Below are positions 7,772-15,853 of a stretch of DNA of 64,000 bases, piece by piece. The notes under the pieces are model-generated. The model had not been told where the DNA came from and ran no database searches. It saw nothing but the letters and a program-made list of their open reading frames with translations. Numbering within the stretch: position 1 is the first letter of the stretch; every line of letters starts with the position of its first letter. Both the position numbers and the translations under genes were made by a program. The DNA is taken from assembly GCA_035255045.1 (NCBI GenBank), contig DATFAA010000158.1, positions 1 through 64,000 on the forward strand. Reading direction: 5' to 3'. This stretch comes from JAGTRP01 sp035255045 (lineage in GTDB: Bacteria; Pseudomonadota; Gammaproteobacteria; Burkholderiales; Rhodocyclaceae).

Positions 7772-8131
7772 TTGAACGTCTGCTTCTTTGGAGCATGAAA
7801 GACCGCTCGGGGTCGGGAGCACGAATTCGCCGGATGAGGAAGCTGCCATTCAGGGCCGCCAAAGGCTTGAATGGCAGGTCACTGATCCATTTCTGCCCGA
7901 CGCCGGCAGATGACCAACGTCTGGATTGGCCGAACACCGGCCTTCTAGGCACCGTTTGCTATCAGCCCGTTGCTCGTCCGAAATAGTCGCCCGTCAGGGC
8001 AATGTACTTGGTCCGTCCTTGGTCGCGGACCCGCTGTTCGCCATGTAGCCGTACTCAGTCCCTTCCCTCCCAGGGCATACATGCTGCCGACCGAAAGCCC
8101 ATCACGGCCATCGAAGGACGATCAATAAGCG
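7691..8131. other. Non-coding spacer at right side of island
   Basis: After the attC-like element this holds repeat-like intergenic DNA. A perfect 10-bp inverted repeat, CTGCCATTCA at 7843-7852 with TGAATGGCAG at 7868-7877, encloses a 15-base loop. Open frames at 7671-7952 (minus) and 7762-7986 (plus) overlap and resemble nothing known. Composition returns towards the chromosomal norm near 8050. Confidence 0.45.
7700..7777 (+). other. attC-like recombination site
   Basis: A 78-base imperfect inverted structure directly after the cassette gene stop. From outside in: GCCTATC (7700-7706, near-consensus RYYYAAC), GAGCGGGCG (7716-7724) pairing with CGCCGCTC (7754-7761), and a CATGC-TTC-GCATG hairpin (7733-7745). 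The 3' end AACGTTGAAC contains the GTTRRRY core. Size, order and the imperfect pairing match integron attC sites. Confidence 0.5.
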
Positions 8132-8611
8132 TTACCCACGCCGTGCCGCTTCGATCGCAGCAATATCGATCTTCCCCATCTGCATCATCGCCTCGAACGC
8201 ACGCTTGGCCGCCGCGCGATCCGGGTCGGCGATCGCCGCCATGAGGGCGCGGGGCGTGATCTGCCACGACAGCCCCCATTTGTCCTTGCACCAGCCGCAG
8301 GCGCTTTCCCGGCCGCCGTTGCTGACAATCGCATTCCACAGGCGGTCGGTTTCGGCCTGGTCGTCGGTCGCAACCTGGAAGGAAAAAGCCTCGTTATGCT
8401 CGAACGCCGGGCCGCCGTTTAGGCCGATGCAAGGGATGCCCATTACGGTGAACTCCACCATCATGATGTCGCCCTGCTTGGCGGAGGGATAGTCGCCGGG
8501 CGCGCGATAGATCGTTCCCACCGCGCTGTCCGGAAACGTCGCGGCGTAGAACCGGGCGGCTTCTTCAGCGGTGCCGTTGAACCAGAGACAAACCGTATTC
8601 TTGCTGACCAT
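8132..8611 (-). CDS. PhnB-like VOC family protein
   Basis: A 159-residue glyoxalase-fold (VOC) protein of the PhnB / 3-demethylubiquinone-9 3-methyltransferase-annotated subgroup. These are small dimeric metal-binding enzymes, usually of unknown substrate; few are true methyltransferases. Typical features are the opening CLWFNGTAEEAARFY, the G-x-PCIGLNGGP segment, and CGWCKDKWGLSWQITP near the end. The open frame extends to 8821, but ATG at 8611 is chosen because GGAGGA lies 8 bases upstream and homologues start here. It marks the right border of the island. Confidence 0.85.
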   Translation of the reverse strand: MVSKNTVCLWFNGTAEEAARFYAATFPDSAVGTIYRAPGDYPSAKQGDIMMVEFTVMGIPCIGLNGGPAFEHNEAFSFQVATDDQAETDRLWNAIVSNGGRESACGWCKDKWGLSWQITPRALMAAIADPDRAAAKRAFEAMMQMGKIDIAAIEAARRG

Positions 8612-8774
8612 TTTTGGTCCTCCGATGAATGACCGGCACATGGATAAAACCGGTAAGGCTGCCTGATCCCTTGGGCAATTGGCGTTGCCCAAGGTTGCGC
8701 CCCCCACGAACGCCGTCCCGCCGGCTTCACCGGAAACTTGTCCAAGCCTCATCCGCAATCCGAGGAGATGCGCC

Positions 8775-8882
8775 ATGGACGGTTCCATCCAGAAGATCCA
8801 CCCCTGCCCGTGTTTCGACAACCCGGCCGAGGCGGCGGCGAGTGCCGGCCCTCAGGCGGGCCTGCGAGGGCAGCCAGGATGA
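8775..8882 (+). pseudogene. Short ORF resembling a VOC protein N-terminus
   Basis: A 35-codon frame starting ATG after GAGGAG at 8762-8767. Its first residues, GSIQKIHPCPCFDNPAEAAA, resemble the start of PhnB-like VOC proteins (consensus of the form MQKITPCLWFDNQAEEAA), after which similarity stops. Its TGA overlaps the ATG of the following membrane gene. It is either a decayed remnant of a second VOC gene or a short coupled leader ORF. Confidence 0.4.
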
Positions 8883-9418
8883 CCCTCGCCAAGCCCGGGA
8901 GCGGCTACCTGGAGGAACTGCGGGACTTCCTGGCTTTCCTGAAGAACCTCTGGGGCGTCCTCGCCGGCATTTCGGTCTTCTTCCCCCTGTCCAATCTGCT
9001 CCTCGGCACCATTCCCCTGGGCGCCTACGGCAAGGACGATGGCATCTTCGACCTGCTCCGCCCTGAGCTGATCAGCGCCGTCGCCACGGTGGTCACGCTG
9101 TTTGTGGTCCTGGCCACTTTCGCCGGCCGCCGGCGTTTCCGGGACGCCAGGAAGAGAAGCGCCCTGGTGCGCGCCGCCTGGCTCTCCTTCGGGGTCGGCC
9201 TGCTGGCGCTGGCCGCCTACCTAGTGCTGCACCAGATTTACCGGGAGTACGCCTGGGAGCCGTGGGGTTGGGGCAGCGGCGACCCTCGCAAGCTGCTGGC
9301 CGAGGTGCCCCTCCTCGTCGCCTATGTGGCCTTCTTCGCCCTCCTCACCCGGGCCTTCATGCTGCTGGGGATGCTGGAGTTCTTCGGCCGGGGCAAGGCC
9401 GCCGGCCGGGCTGGCTAG
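8879..9418 (+). CDS. Four-helix integral membrane protein, unknown function
   Basis: A 179-residue protein with about four hydrophobic segments: near 18-42, 62-82, 97-118 and 138-163. The rest is short loops rich in Arg on one side (RRRFRDARKRS). I do not recognise the family. ATG at 8879 is preferred over an upstream in-frame ATG at 8738 because the extra region is Pro/Gly/Arg rich and overlaps the VOC-like ORF. The stop of that ORF overlaps this start (ATGA). It is convergent with the DUF599 gene. Confidence 0.7.
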   Translation: MTLAKPGSGYLEELRDFLAFLKNLWGVLAGISVFFPLSNLLLGTIPLGAYGKDDGIFDLLRPELISAVATVVTLFVVLATFAGRRRFRDARKRSALVRAAWLSFGVGLLALAAYLVLHQIYREYAWEPWGWGSGDPRKLLAEVPLLVAYVAFFALLTRAFMLLGMLEFFGRGKAAGRAG

Positions 9419-9427
9419 ATCGGCGGA

Positions 9428-10108
9428 TCAATCCCCGTCGTCGTAGGCCCGGTCCAGGTGGAAGAGCAGGAACACCAGGATCACCGAGCTCGCCACCATG
9501 AGATGGGGGCCGAAGAGCCAGAAGAGCAGCGGCATGGTGAAGTAGTAGGCCCGCATGCCGAGGCTGTAGTAGCGGCCGGCCCGGTTGAGGTAGGAAGCCA
9601 CGTACTTGGGCGTGATGACCGGGTGGTCGAAGTCCTTGGGCAGGTTCACCAGGTAGCCCACGTGGTTGAACTTGCGCACCGCCAGGGTGAAGCAGAAGAA
9701 GGCCCAGCACAGGTCGAGCATGAGGAGGATGAGCTTCAGCAGCCACAGGGTCGGGTCGGTGGCGCCGAAGACGTTGAGCACATGCCAGGTGCTTTCCAGC
9801 TTGTCCCCCTGGCCGGACAGGGAGAGCACGCCCATGATCAGCAGTACCGCCGTCGAGGCCAGGAAGGTGGCGGCCATGGTGGAATTGCGCAGGGTCTGCA
9901 CGGCCAGGATGTCGCGGCCGTTCTTCATCACGCTCTCGACCCAGGCGGCCCGGGCGATGTTGTGCACGGCCTGCACCGTGTAAGTGGGCGTCTGCCGGAT
10001 GCGCAGGCGCAGATACACATGGTAGGCCACCAGCAGGGCGACGCTGATGAGGAAGGAGACGAGGTCTCCGGACCATCCGGGACGGATCGGGATCGGGGGC
10101 ATGGGCAT
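9428..10108 (-). CDS. DUF599 family membrane protein
   Basis: About 226 residues with four predicted membrane helices: LVSFLISVALLVAYHVYL, ATFLASTAVLLIMGVL, LLKLILLMLDLCWAFFCF and a C-terminal pair of segments. The central R-N-S-T-M-A-A-T-FLASTAVLL segment and the VRKFNHVGYL region match DUF599 proteins, which have no assigned function. The frame is open to 10255, but that would overlap the esterase start and add a Pro/Ser/Arg-rich leader. No start has a good ribosome site, so 10108 is a best guess (10102 is equally possible). Confidence 0.75.
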   Translation of the reverse strand: MPMPPIPIRPGWSGDLVSFLISVALLVAYHVYLRLRIRQTPTYTVQAVHNIARAAWVESVMKNGRDILAVQTLRNSTMAATFLASTAVLLIMGVLSLSGQGDKLESTWHVLNVFGATDPTLWLLKLILLMLDLCWAFFCFTLAVRKFNHVGYLVNLPKDFDHPVITPKYVASYLNRAGRYYSLGMRAYYFTMPLLFWLFGPHLMVASSVILVFLLFHLDRAYDDGD

Positions 10109-10253
10109 TGGCGTGTGTTTTGGAGCGGGTTTCGAACTGCGGCGGAGGACCGGAATCGAATCCGGGGGAAACCGGAATAGTACAACGGGGAGGACGGGCG
10201 CGGAGGCGCCTGACCTCGACTCCGGCGACCGCCGTTCCCGACCAAGGCCCGCC

Positions 10254-11336
10254 ATGGAAAACGCCCGCTACGAAAGCAGAGCCCCCCGCGCCCGCATCCT
10301 CCTCTTCCTGCTGGCCTTCGCCGCCGCCTCGGCGACCGCCCAGGAGCCCCTGACCGCCCCCGAGGTAGGGGCCGCGGCGGCCACGGCCGACCGCTACCCC
10401 TCCCGCACCATCGATTTCCCCAACGGGGTCAGCGGCATCCCCGGGGCCGTCTATGCACAGCCGGAGGGCTACCGCCCCCTCACCCTCGACCTCTACCTGC
10501 CGCCCACCTCCCTGGCCCGGCCGGCAGGCGGCTTTCCCCTGGTGCTCTACATCCACGGCGGCGGCTGGATGGGGGGCGACGCCCACCGCAGCGGCCCCTT
10601 CGTCGATTTCCCCGGCATCCTCGCCCTGCTGGCGGCCAAGGGCTACGTGGTGGCCTCGATGGAATACCGCCTTAGCGGCGAAGCCCGCTTCCCGGCCCAG
10701 ATCCAGGACGTCAAGGCGGCCGTCCGCTGGCTGCGGCTCCATGCCGGCAAGTACGGCATCGATCCGACCCGGGCGGTGGCCTGGGGCGCCTCGGCGGGCG
10801 GCCACCTGGCGAGCCTAGCGGCGGTGAGCTGCAACGCCCCGGGCCTGGCGCCGCCGGATGCCAAGCCCGATCCCGCCGGCGCCGCCCCGGTTTCAGACTG
10901 CGTGCAGGGGGCGGTGGCCTGGTACGGCGTCTTCGACCTCGCCACCATCGCCGCCCAGGCCCGCCAGGCCGGCGCCCTTTCCCGGGACGTGCCGGAGGCC
11001 CCCGAATGGCGGCTGCTGGGCTGCTTCGCCCGGGAATGCCCGAAGAAGCTGGTGGCCGCCGCCAGCCCGGCGGCCTACGTGGACAGCAAGGACCCGCCCA
11101 TGCTCCTCATCGTCGGCGCCGCCGATACCGCGGTGCCCCACCAGCAGAGCCTGGAGATGGCCGAGAAGCTGAAGGCGGCGGGAGTGGAGCACGAACTGGT
11201 CGTCCTGCCCGGCGTGGACCACGGCCTCATCGGCAAGACCCAGGCCCAGACCGAGGACGCCAACCTCAAGGCCCTGGCCGCCACCTTCCAGTTCATCGAC
11301 CAGCTCACCCGCAACACCTCCGTCGCGCGCCGCTAG
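10254..11336 (+). CDS. Secreted HSL-type esterase/lipase
   Basis: A 360-residue alpha/beta hydrolase of the hormone-sensitive-lipase / BD-FAE type. An N-terminal signal segment (about 14-29, ending TATAQ) predicts export. The oxyanion motif HGGGW is at 101-105, the nucleophile is Ser180 in GASAGG, and Asp291 (GAADTAVP) with His323 (GVDHGL) completes the triad. Such enzymes hydrolyse short acyl esters or acetylated polysaccharides; the substrate here is unknown. It is transcribed divergently from the DUF599 gene. Confidence 0.85.
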   Translation: MENARYESRAPRARILLFLLAFAAASATAQEPLTAPEVGAAAATADRYPSRTIDFPNGVSGIPGAVYAQPEGYRPLTLDLYLPPTSLARPAGGFPLVLYIHGGGWMGGDAHRSGPFVDFPGILALLAAKGYVVASMEYRLSGEARFPAQIQDVKAAVRWLRLHAGKYGIDPTRAVAWGASAGGHLASLAAVSCNAPGLAPPDAKPDPAGAAPVSDCVQGAVAWYGVFDLATIAAQARQAGALSRDVPEAPEWRLLGCFARECPKKLVAAASPAAYVDSKDPPMLLIVGAADTAVPHQQSLEMAEKLKAAGVEHELVVLPGVDHGLIGKTQAQTEDANLKALAATFQFIDQLTRNTSVARR

Positions 11337-11452
11337 GGGTTGGCAATAAGGGCGAACACTTATGCGCCGGGGTAGCCCGGGAGGATAAAATCCGTCCCTT
11401 GCGAACGGCATGCACACCCGGCGCCGCTCCCGCAACCACCGGAATACCGCCC

Positions 11453-12202
11453 ATGAAACACGTCCTGCTCATCCTCCTCGCTCTCCTCCTGGCCGGACCG
11501 GGGGCGGCCCGGGCGGTGGAGGACGACGATTCCTCGGACCCCCTGAGCCGGTTGATCTGGGACATGTTCCAGATGCGCCGGGGCAAGACCCTGTGCCTGG
11601 CCGACGCCACGCCCCTTCCCACGGTGCGGGCCAATGTCGCCAATCAGCTGCGGCGCATGGGAGCCGGCGCCGAGCCCTCCCGCCAGGCGGTGGCGGTGGC
11701 CCTGTGGACCCTCTATCCCTGCCCCTTCTCGCCCCTGCGCACGGAGCTGCGGCCGGCCACGGCCGATGACATCCAGGGGGTCTGGCTTTTCCCGGAAGAT
11801 TCCCAGCGCCTGCGCTCCTGGCTGCGGGTGGCCCGCCGCCCCGCTGGCGGGGCGCCGGCGGCCCGCTGCGATGCCGTCGGCTACTACCCCAACGGCGAAC
11901 TGCGCCACGCCGTGGTCGGCAGCCCGGCCCCCTGCCCCTTCCATAAGGCGGCGGACCTGGAGACGGCGGTCCAGGACCCGGCCTCGTCCCACTGGTCCCT
12001 GCTGCGGGACGGGCGCATCCGCATCACCCGGGGCGACCCGGTGGACCAGGTGGAGGAATGGGACGTCTATTCCGTCCTCACCCCCTTCCAGGTGGAGGAC
12101 GTGCAGTTCAAGGCCGGCGACCTGGTGGCCTACGCCCGCCGGGAAGAGGGCAACGAGGTCAACGCGGCGACCCAGTTCCACCACCTGCGCCGGCTCCAGT
12201 AG
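11453..12202 (+). CDS. Secreted protein of unknown function
   Basis: A 249-residue product starting with a textbook signal peptide (KH, then VLLILLALLLAGPGAARA, cleavage near residue 21). The mature part contains several Cys residues (LCLADA, YPCPFS, ARCDAV, APCPFH) but no motif I know. No clear Shine-Dalgarno precedes the ATG. Its 3' end overlaps the 3' end of the convergent lysR-type gene by 44 bases. Confidence 0.65.
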   Translation: MKHVLLILLALLLAGPGAARAVEDDDSSDPLSRLIWDMFQMRRGKTLCLADATPLPTVRANVANQLRRMGAGAEPSRQAVAVALWTLYPCPFSPLRTELRPATADDIQGVWLFPEDSQRLRSWLRVARRPAGGAPAARCDAVGYYPNGELRHAVVGSPAPCPFHKAADLETAVQDPASSHWSLLRDGRIRITRGDPVDQVEEWDVYSVLTPFQVEDVQFKAGDLVAYARREEGNEVNAATQFHHLRRLQ

Positions 12203-13103
12203 CCGCCGAGGCGTCGGCCTGGCGGGCCAGGTGGGCGAGGAGCGCCTCCGCCGCCGGCGTCGGGGCGCGGTCGGCCCGCACGCAGAGCTGCAGGTCCCGG
12301 GCCGCCCAGGGCTCGTCGATTTCCACAATCACCGGCGCCGCCTCCGGCCCGCCCGCCTCCAGAGCCGCCGAGCGCGGCACCAGGCCGATGCCGACCCCGG
12401 CCCCCACCATGCGGCAGACGGCGTTGAAGCTCCTGACCTGGATGCGCACGTCCAGCCGCGCCCCCAGGTCGGCGGCGACATTCATCATGAAGGTGTGGAT
12501 GGCGCTGCCGGCGTGGAGGCAGACGAAGGGCTCGCCCACCGCATCCCGGAAGCGGCAGGGGCTTCCCATCGCCAGCCGGTGCCCGGGCGGGACGATGAGC
12601 ACCAGCCGGTCCCGCCGGTAAGGCAGGGTGCGGATGCCCTCCATGGGCCCCACCGCCGCCACCACCCCGATGTCCACCTGGCCGGCCGCCACCGCCTGGA
12701 GGATGGTGGGGCTGGGCTGCTCCTCCAGGGAGACCCGCAGCTGGGGATGCTCCCGCAGGAAGTCGCCGAGGTCGCCGGGCAGGAAGCAGTTGATGGCGTT
12801 GGTGTTGGCGAAGACCGTGACCTGGCTGGCGACGCCGCTGGCGTAGGGGGCGAGGTCGGCGTGCATCTGTTCGAGCTGGGCGAAGACCTGGTGGGCGTGG
12901 CGCAGCAAGGCCTCCCCCGCCGGGCTGGGGGCCAGGCCCCGGGCGTGGCGCAGGAAAAGGGCGGTGCCGAGGCCCGCTTCCAGGAGCTTGAGCCGGTGGC
13001 TGGCCGAGGACGGGGCCAGGTGCATCTTGTCGGCGCCCCGGGTCAGGCTGCCGGTCTGGGCGATGGCGGCCACCAGCCGCAGGTCGTCGAGGTCGTAGGG
13101 CAT
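12159..13103 (-). CDS. LysR family transcriptional regulator
   Basis: A 314-residue LTTR. The N-terminal helix-turn-helix reads LRLVAAIAQTGSLTRGADKMHLAPSSASHRLKLLEAGLGTALF in form (about 9-50), followed by the periplasmic-binding-protein-like effector domain (about 90-295). ATG at 13103 begins the HTH directly; the upstream in-frame ATG at 13172 would add an atypical leader. It is divergent from an EamA transporter 113 bases away, the usual layout for an LTTR and its target. Effector unknown. Confidence 0.92.
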   Translation of the reverse strand: MPYDLDDLRLVAAIAQTGSLTRGADKMHLAPSSASHRLKLLEAGLGTALFLRHARGLAPSPAGEALLRHAHQVFAQLEQMHADLAPYASGVASQVTVFANTNAINCFLPGDLGDFLREHPQLRVSLEEQPSPTILQAVAAGQVDIGVVAAVGPMEGIRTLPYRRDRLVLIVPPGHRLAMGSPCRFRDAVGEPFVCLHAGSAIHTFMMNVAADLGARLDVRIQVRSFNAVCRMVGAGVGIGLVPRSAALEAGGPEAAPVIVEIDEPWAARDLQLCVRADRAPTPAAEALLAHLARQADASAATGAGAGGGTGSPR

Positions 13104-13216
13104 GGTTTCGTCTGTATCGAATGCTCGCTTGGAATAATACCAATTGTTTTTCGCCCGGACCGCGTGTTTCATTGATCCCTGGAAGATGGCACTGAATTCC
13201 GGGAAGGAACAATTAG
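13104..13216. promoter_or_regulatory. Shared control region of LysR/EamA divergon
   Basis: A 113-base divergent intergenic region. It is locally AT-rich around 13130-13150, with CAATTG at 13141-13146 inside an AATAATACCAATTGTTTTT stretch. LTTR sites are T-N11-A dyads and several registers fit here, so the operator cannot be pinned down. Confidence 0.4.
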
Positions 13217-14113
13217 ATGCAAGCGAACGCTGGTGAGGAAAGATTACGCTGGGGCATGGGGCTGGCCCTGATCGCCGCCCTGGGTTTTTCCATGAAGGCC
13301 ATTTTCGTCAAGCTGGCCTATCCCTACGGCGTCGATGCCATCACCCTCATGGCCCTGCGCATGGGCTTCGCCCTGCCGGTGTTCCTGTGGGTCGGCCTGC
13401 GCCACGGGCGGGACGGCCTCAGCCTCGGCGCCGGCGACTGGGCCCGCCTGGCGCTGCTCGGCTGCCTGGGCTACTACGGCTCCAGCATCATGGACTTCAT
13501 GGGCCTGCAGTACATCTCGGCGGGGCTGGAGCGCCTCATCCTGTTCACCTACCCGACCCTCATCATCCTCATCGGCGTGCTCTTCCAGGGGCGGGCCTTC
13601 TCGTGGCGGCAGGGGGCAGCCCTGGCCCTGTGCTACGGTGGCATCGGCTTCGCCTTCGCCCACGACCTCGGCCAGGGAGAACGCCAGGGGGTGTTCATCG
13701 GCGCCGCCCTGGTCTTCGGCTCCAGCGTCTCCTACGCCCTCTACCTGTCCGGCAGCGCCGGCATGATCGCGCGCCTCGGCACCATGCGCTTCACGGCTCT
13801 GGCCATGCTCATCTCCTCCGGGGTGACCCTGCTCCACTTCCTCGGCACCCACCCGGTGTCGGCCTTCGCCCAGCCTTTGCCGGTCTACGGCTGGGGCTTC
13901 GCCATGGCGGCCTTCTCGACGGTGGTGCCGGTGTTCGCCCAGTCCGGGGCCATCCGCCACATCGGCGCCGGCCATTCCGCCCTGATGGGCATGGTGGGGC
14001 CCCTCATGACCATCGGCTTCGGCTGGTGGCTCCTGGGGGAGGCCATTTCCCTGCCCCAGCTCGTAGGCGCCGCCCTGGTGGTGGCGGGCATCGTCATCGT
14101 CAGCCGCCGGTAG
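13217..14113 (+). CDS. EamA/DMT family transporter
   Basis: A 298-residue inner-membrane permease with ten predicted helices in two EamA repeats, as usual for 10-TMS drug/metabolite exporters. The N-terminus (GLALIAALGFSMKAIFVKLAY) and the second-half GWWLLGEAI segment are characteristic. The substrate is probably an amino acid or small metabolite but cannot be told from sequence. The divergent LysR protein is its likely regulator. GGAAGGAA lies upstream of the ATG at somewhat long spacing. Confidence 0.88.
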   Translation: MQANAGEERLRWGMGLALIAALGFSMKAIFVKLAYPYGVDAITLMALRMGFALPVFLWVGLRHGRDGLSLGAGDWARLALLGCLGYYGSSIMDFMGLQYISAGLERLILFTYPTLIILIGVLFQGRAFSWRQGAALALCYGGIGFAFAHDLGQGERQGVFIGAALVFGSSVSYALYLSGSAGMIARLGTMRFTALAMLISSGVTLLHFLGTHPVSAFAQPLPVYGWGFAMAAFSTVVPVFAQSGAIRHIGAGHSALMGMVGPLMTIGFGWWLLGEAISLPQLVGAALVVAGIVIVSRR

Positions 14114-14119
14114 GGGCGT

Positions 14120-15250
14120 TCAGGCCGGCCCGGCCGCCCGGATCCGGTTGCGGCCGCCCCGCTTGGCCTCGTAGAGGGCCGCGTCGGCGGCGGCGATCAG
14201 CTCTTCCGGGGCGTTGTCCCGGGCCGGCGCCATGGCCGCCACGCCGATGCTGACGGTGACCTGCTCCGCCACGTCTGAGGCGGAATGGGGGATGGCGAGG
14301 CCGGCCAGCCGGGCCTGGATGTCGGCCGCCACCTGGAGGGCCCCCGGCAGGTCGGTGTTGGGCAGGAGGGCGACGATCTCCTCGCCGCCGTAGCGGGCCA
14401 TGAGGTCGGCCGGCCGGCGCAGGGCCCCGGCGGCGGTGCGGGCCACGGAGCGCAGGCAGGCGTCGCCCTGGAGGTGGCCGTAGGTGTCGTTGTAGCGCTT
14501 GAAGAAATCCACGTCGATCATCAGCAGGGCAAGGCTCTGGCGCTCCCGCCGGGCCCGCTTCCACTCCGCCTGGATGCGCTCGTTGAAGTGCATGCGGTTG
14601 GCGATGCCGAGAAGGCCGTCGGTGCGGGAGGCCATCTCCAGCTTGTGGCAGGCGACCTCCAGCTGGCGGGTGCGCTCCGCCACCCGCTCCTCCAGGTGCT
14701 GGTTGGCGGCGGCCAGGTCCTGGTTCTGCTCGGAGAGGACGTGGTAGAGGTTGCGCAGGGCGCGCAGGAGGGCGGCGGTGGTCTTGTCCCGGGGCGCCTC
14801 CTCGTCCGCCAGGGCCTGGGCGGGGGTGTCGCCGGCGCGGATGCGCCTGATCTGCCGGGCCAGGGCCTGGTCCTCCCCCAGGATGTGAAAACTCAGCCAG
14901 GCGATCAGGAATTCCAGCAGGACGCGGGACGGCTCGGCCATGGTGCGCCGGGAGTTCCGCATGGTCGACACCTGGTCCACGAACTGGCGGTGGATGGCCA
15001 TGTGGCGCTCCACGTGGCGCCGGTCCACGCCCGCCTGCATCATCAGGCGCTCCTCTTCGGCGAAGTGGTAGACGGCGTAGTCGGCGAGTTCGCGGATGAC
15101 GGCGTCCACCGCCGCATCGTCCTGGCCGCCGCCGTCGATGAGGGAGGCGGAGAGATTATTTACCAGCTCGACCAGGCGCCGGTGCTGCTCGTCGACCGCC
15201 TCGAGCCCGGTAATGAAGAGATCATCCCAGACGAATGTTTCGATGGCCAC
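14120..15250 (-). CDS. Bacteriohemerythrin-diguanylate cyclase
   Basis: A 376-residue soluble fusion. The N-terminal hemerythrin domain binds a di-iron centre (His23 in DEQH, His62 in YHFAEEE, His83 and His87 in HMAIH, His122 and Asp127 in FHILGED). A coiled coil follows, then a GGDEF domain with the active motif GGEEI at 288-292 and an RxxD product-inhibition site just before it. It should make c-di-GMP in response to oxygen or redox state. GTG at 15250 is chosen because AAGGA lies 7 bases upstream and hemerythrins start right there; the frame is open to 15343. The last residue of the GGEEF motif is Ile instead of Phe. Confidence 0.88.
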   Translation of the reverse strand: MAIETFVWDDLFITGLEAVDEQHRRLVELVNNLSASLIDGGGQDDAAVDAVIRELADYAVYHFAEEERLMMQAGVDRRHVERHMAIHRQFVDQVSTMRNSRRTMAEPSRVLLEFLIAWLSFHILGEDQALARQIRRIRAGDTPAQALADEEAPRDKTTAALLRALRNLYHVLSEQNQDLAAANQHLEERVAERTRQLEVACHKLEMASRTDGLLGIANRMHFNERIQAEWKRARRERQSLALLMIDVDFFKRYNDTYGHLQGDACLRSVARTAAGALRRPADLMARYGGEEIVALLPNTDLPGALQVAADIQARLAGLAIPHSASDVAEQVTVSIGVAAMAPARDNAPEELIAAADAALYEAKRGGRNRIRAAGPA

Positions 15251-15481
15251 GATCCAGTCCTTGTCATATCCGCCTCCGATTTTACCCGCCACCGGGCGCG
15301 GCATGGGCAAAACCCCGCCGCCTCCGGGCCACCCACCGGCCAAGTACCCCCCTTTTCGTAACGGGGAATGGGGAGCTGCGGGTATTCCCCGCCCCGGGGG
15401 GCGATCTTAGGATTCCCGTGGCCTCCTCAAGCCTCCGTGCTCCCGTAGCCCATCAACCCGAATCCGTTTCAAGGAGTGATC

Positions 15482-15853
15482 ATGAAGTACAAAACAATGC
15501 TCTGGATTTGCCGCATTCTCATCATCTCGGTGATGTCCCTGTCCTTCCAGTCGGCCCGCGCCGGCATGATCGGCACCGACCAGGTGATCACCGCCAGCGC
15601 CGCCCAGGCCGACCGCGACGCCGTGGTACGGCTCATGAGCCGCTCGGAAGTCTCCAGCCAGTTCCAGTCCCTCGGCATCGATCCCCAGGCCGCCAAGGAC
15701 CGGGTCGCCGCCATGACCGACGAGGAAGTCCACTCCCTCGCCGGCAAGCTCTCCTCCCTGCCCGCCGGCGCCAGCAGCGACTGGGGCTGGGGTCTGCTGG
15801 CGGTAATCATCATCGCCGCCGCCATTTATTACATCTGGGGCTGGAAGAAGTAG
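15482..15853 (+). CDS. PA2779 family protein
   Basis: A 123-residue protein with an N-terminal signal peptide (about 5-25, ending ARA), a central helical region, and a C-terminal membrane helix (WGWGLLAVIIIAAAIYYIWGW). This is the layout of the PA2779 family, always found next to a PA2778 peptidase. ATG at 15482 has AAGGAG 5 bases upstream; an in-frame ATG two codons earlier is less well placed. Its TAG stop overlaps the GTG start of the next gene by one base. Function is not established; it may be a partner or substrate of the peptidase. Confidence 0.85.
   Translation: MKYKTMLWICRILIISVMSLSFQSARAGMIGTDQVITASAAQADRDAVVRLMSRSEVSSQFQSLGIDPQAAKDRVAAMTDEEVHSLAGKLSSLPAGASSDWGWGLLAVIIIAAAIYYIWGWKK

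Larger units (their letters stand above)
3720..8050. mobile_element. AT-richer genomic island (no integrase seen)
   Basis: From just right of the ftsK-side terminator to the VOC gene, base composition is visibly lower in G+C than the flanks, and codons such as ATA, TTA and AGA, rare elsewhere here, are common. It carries a HEPN-STAND-TPR protein and a secreted orphan protein on an integron-type cassette, with long non-coding spacers between. No integrase, transposase or direct-repeat ends were recognised, so borders are approximate and the mechanism of acquisition is unknown. Confidence 0.5.
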
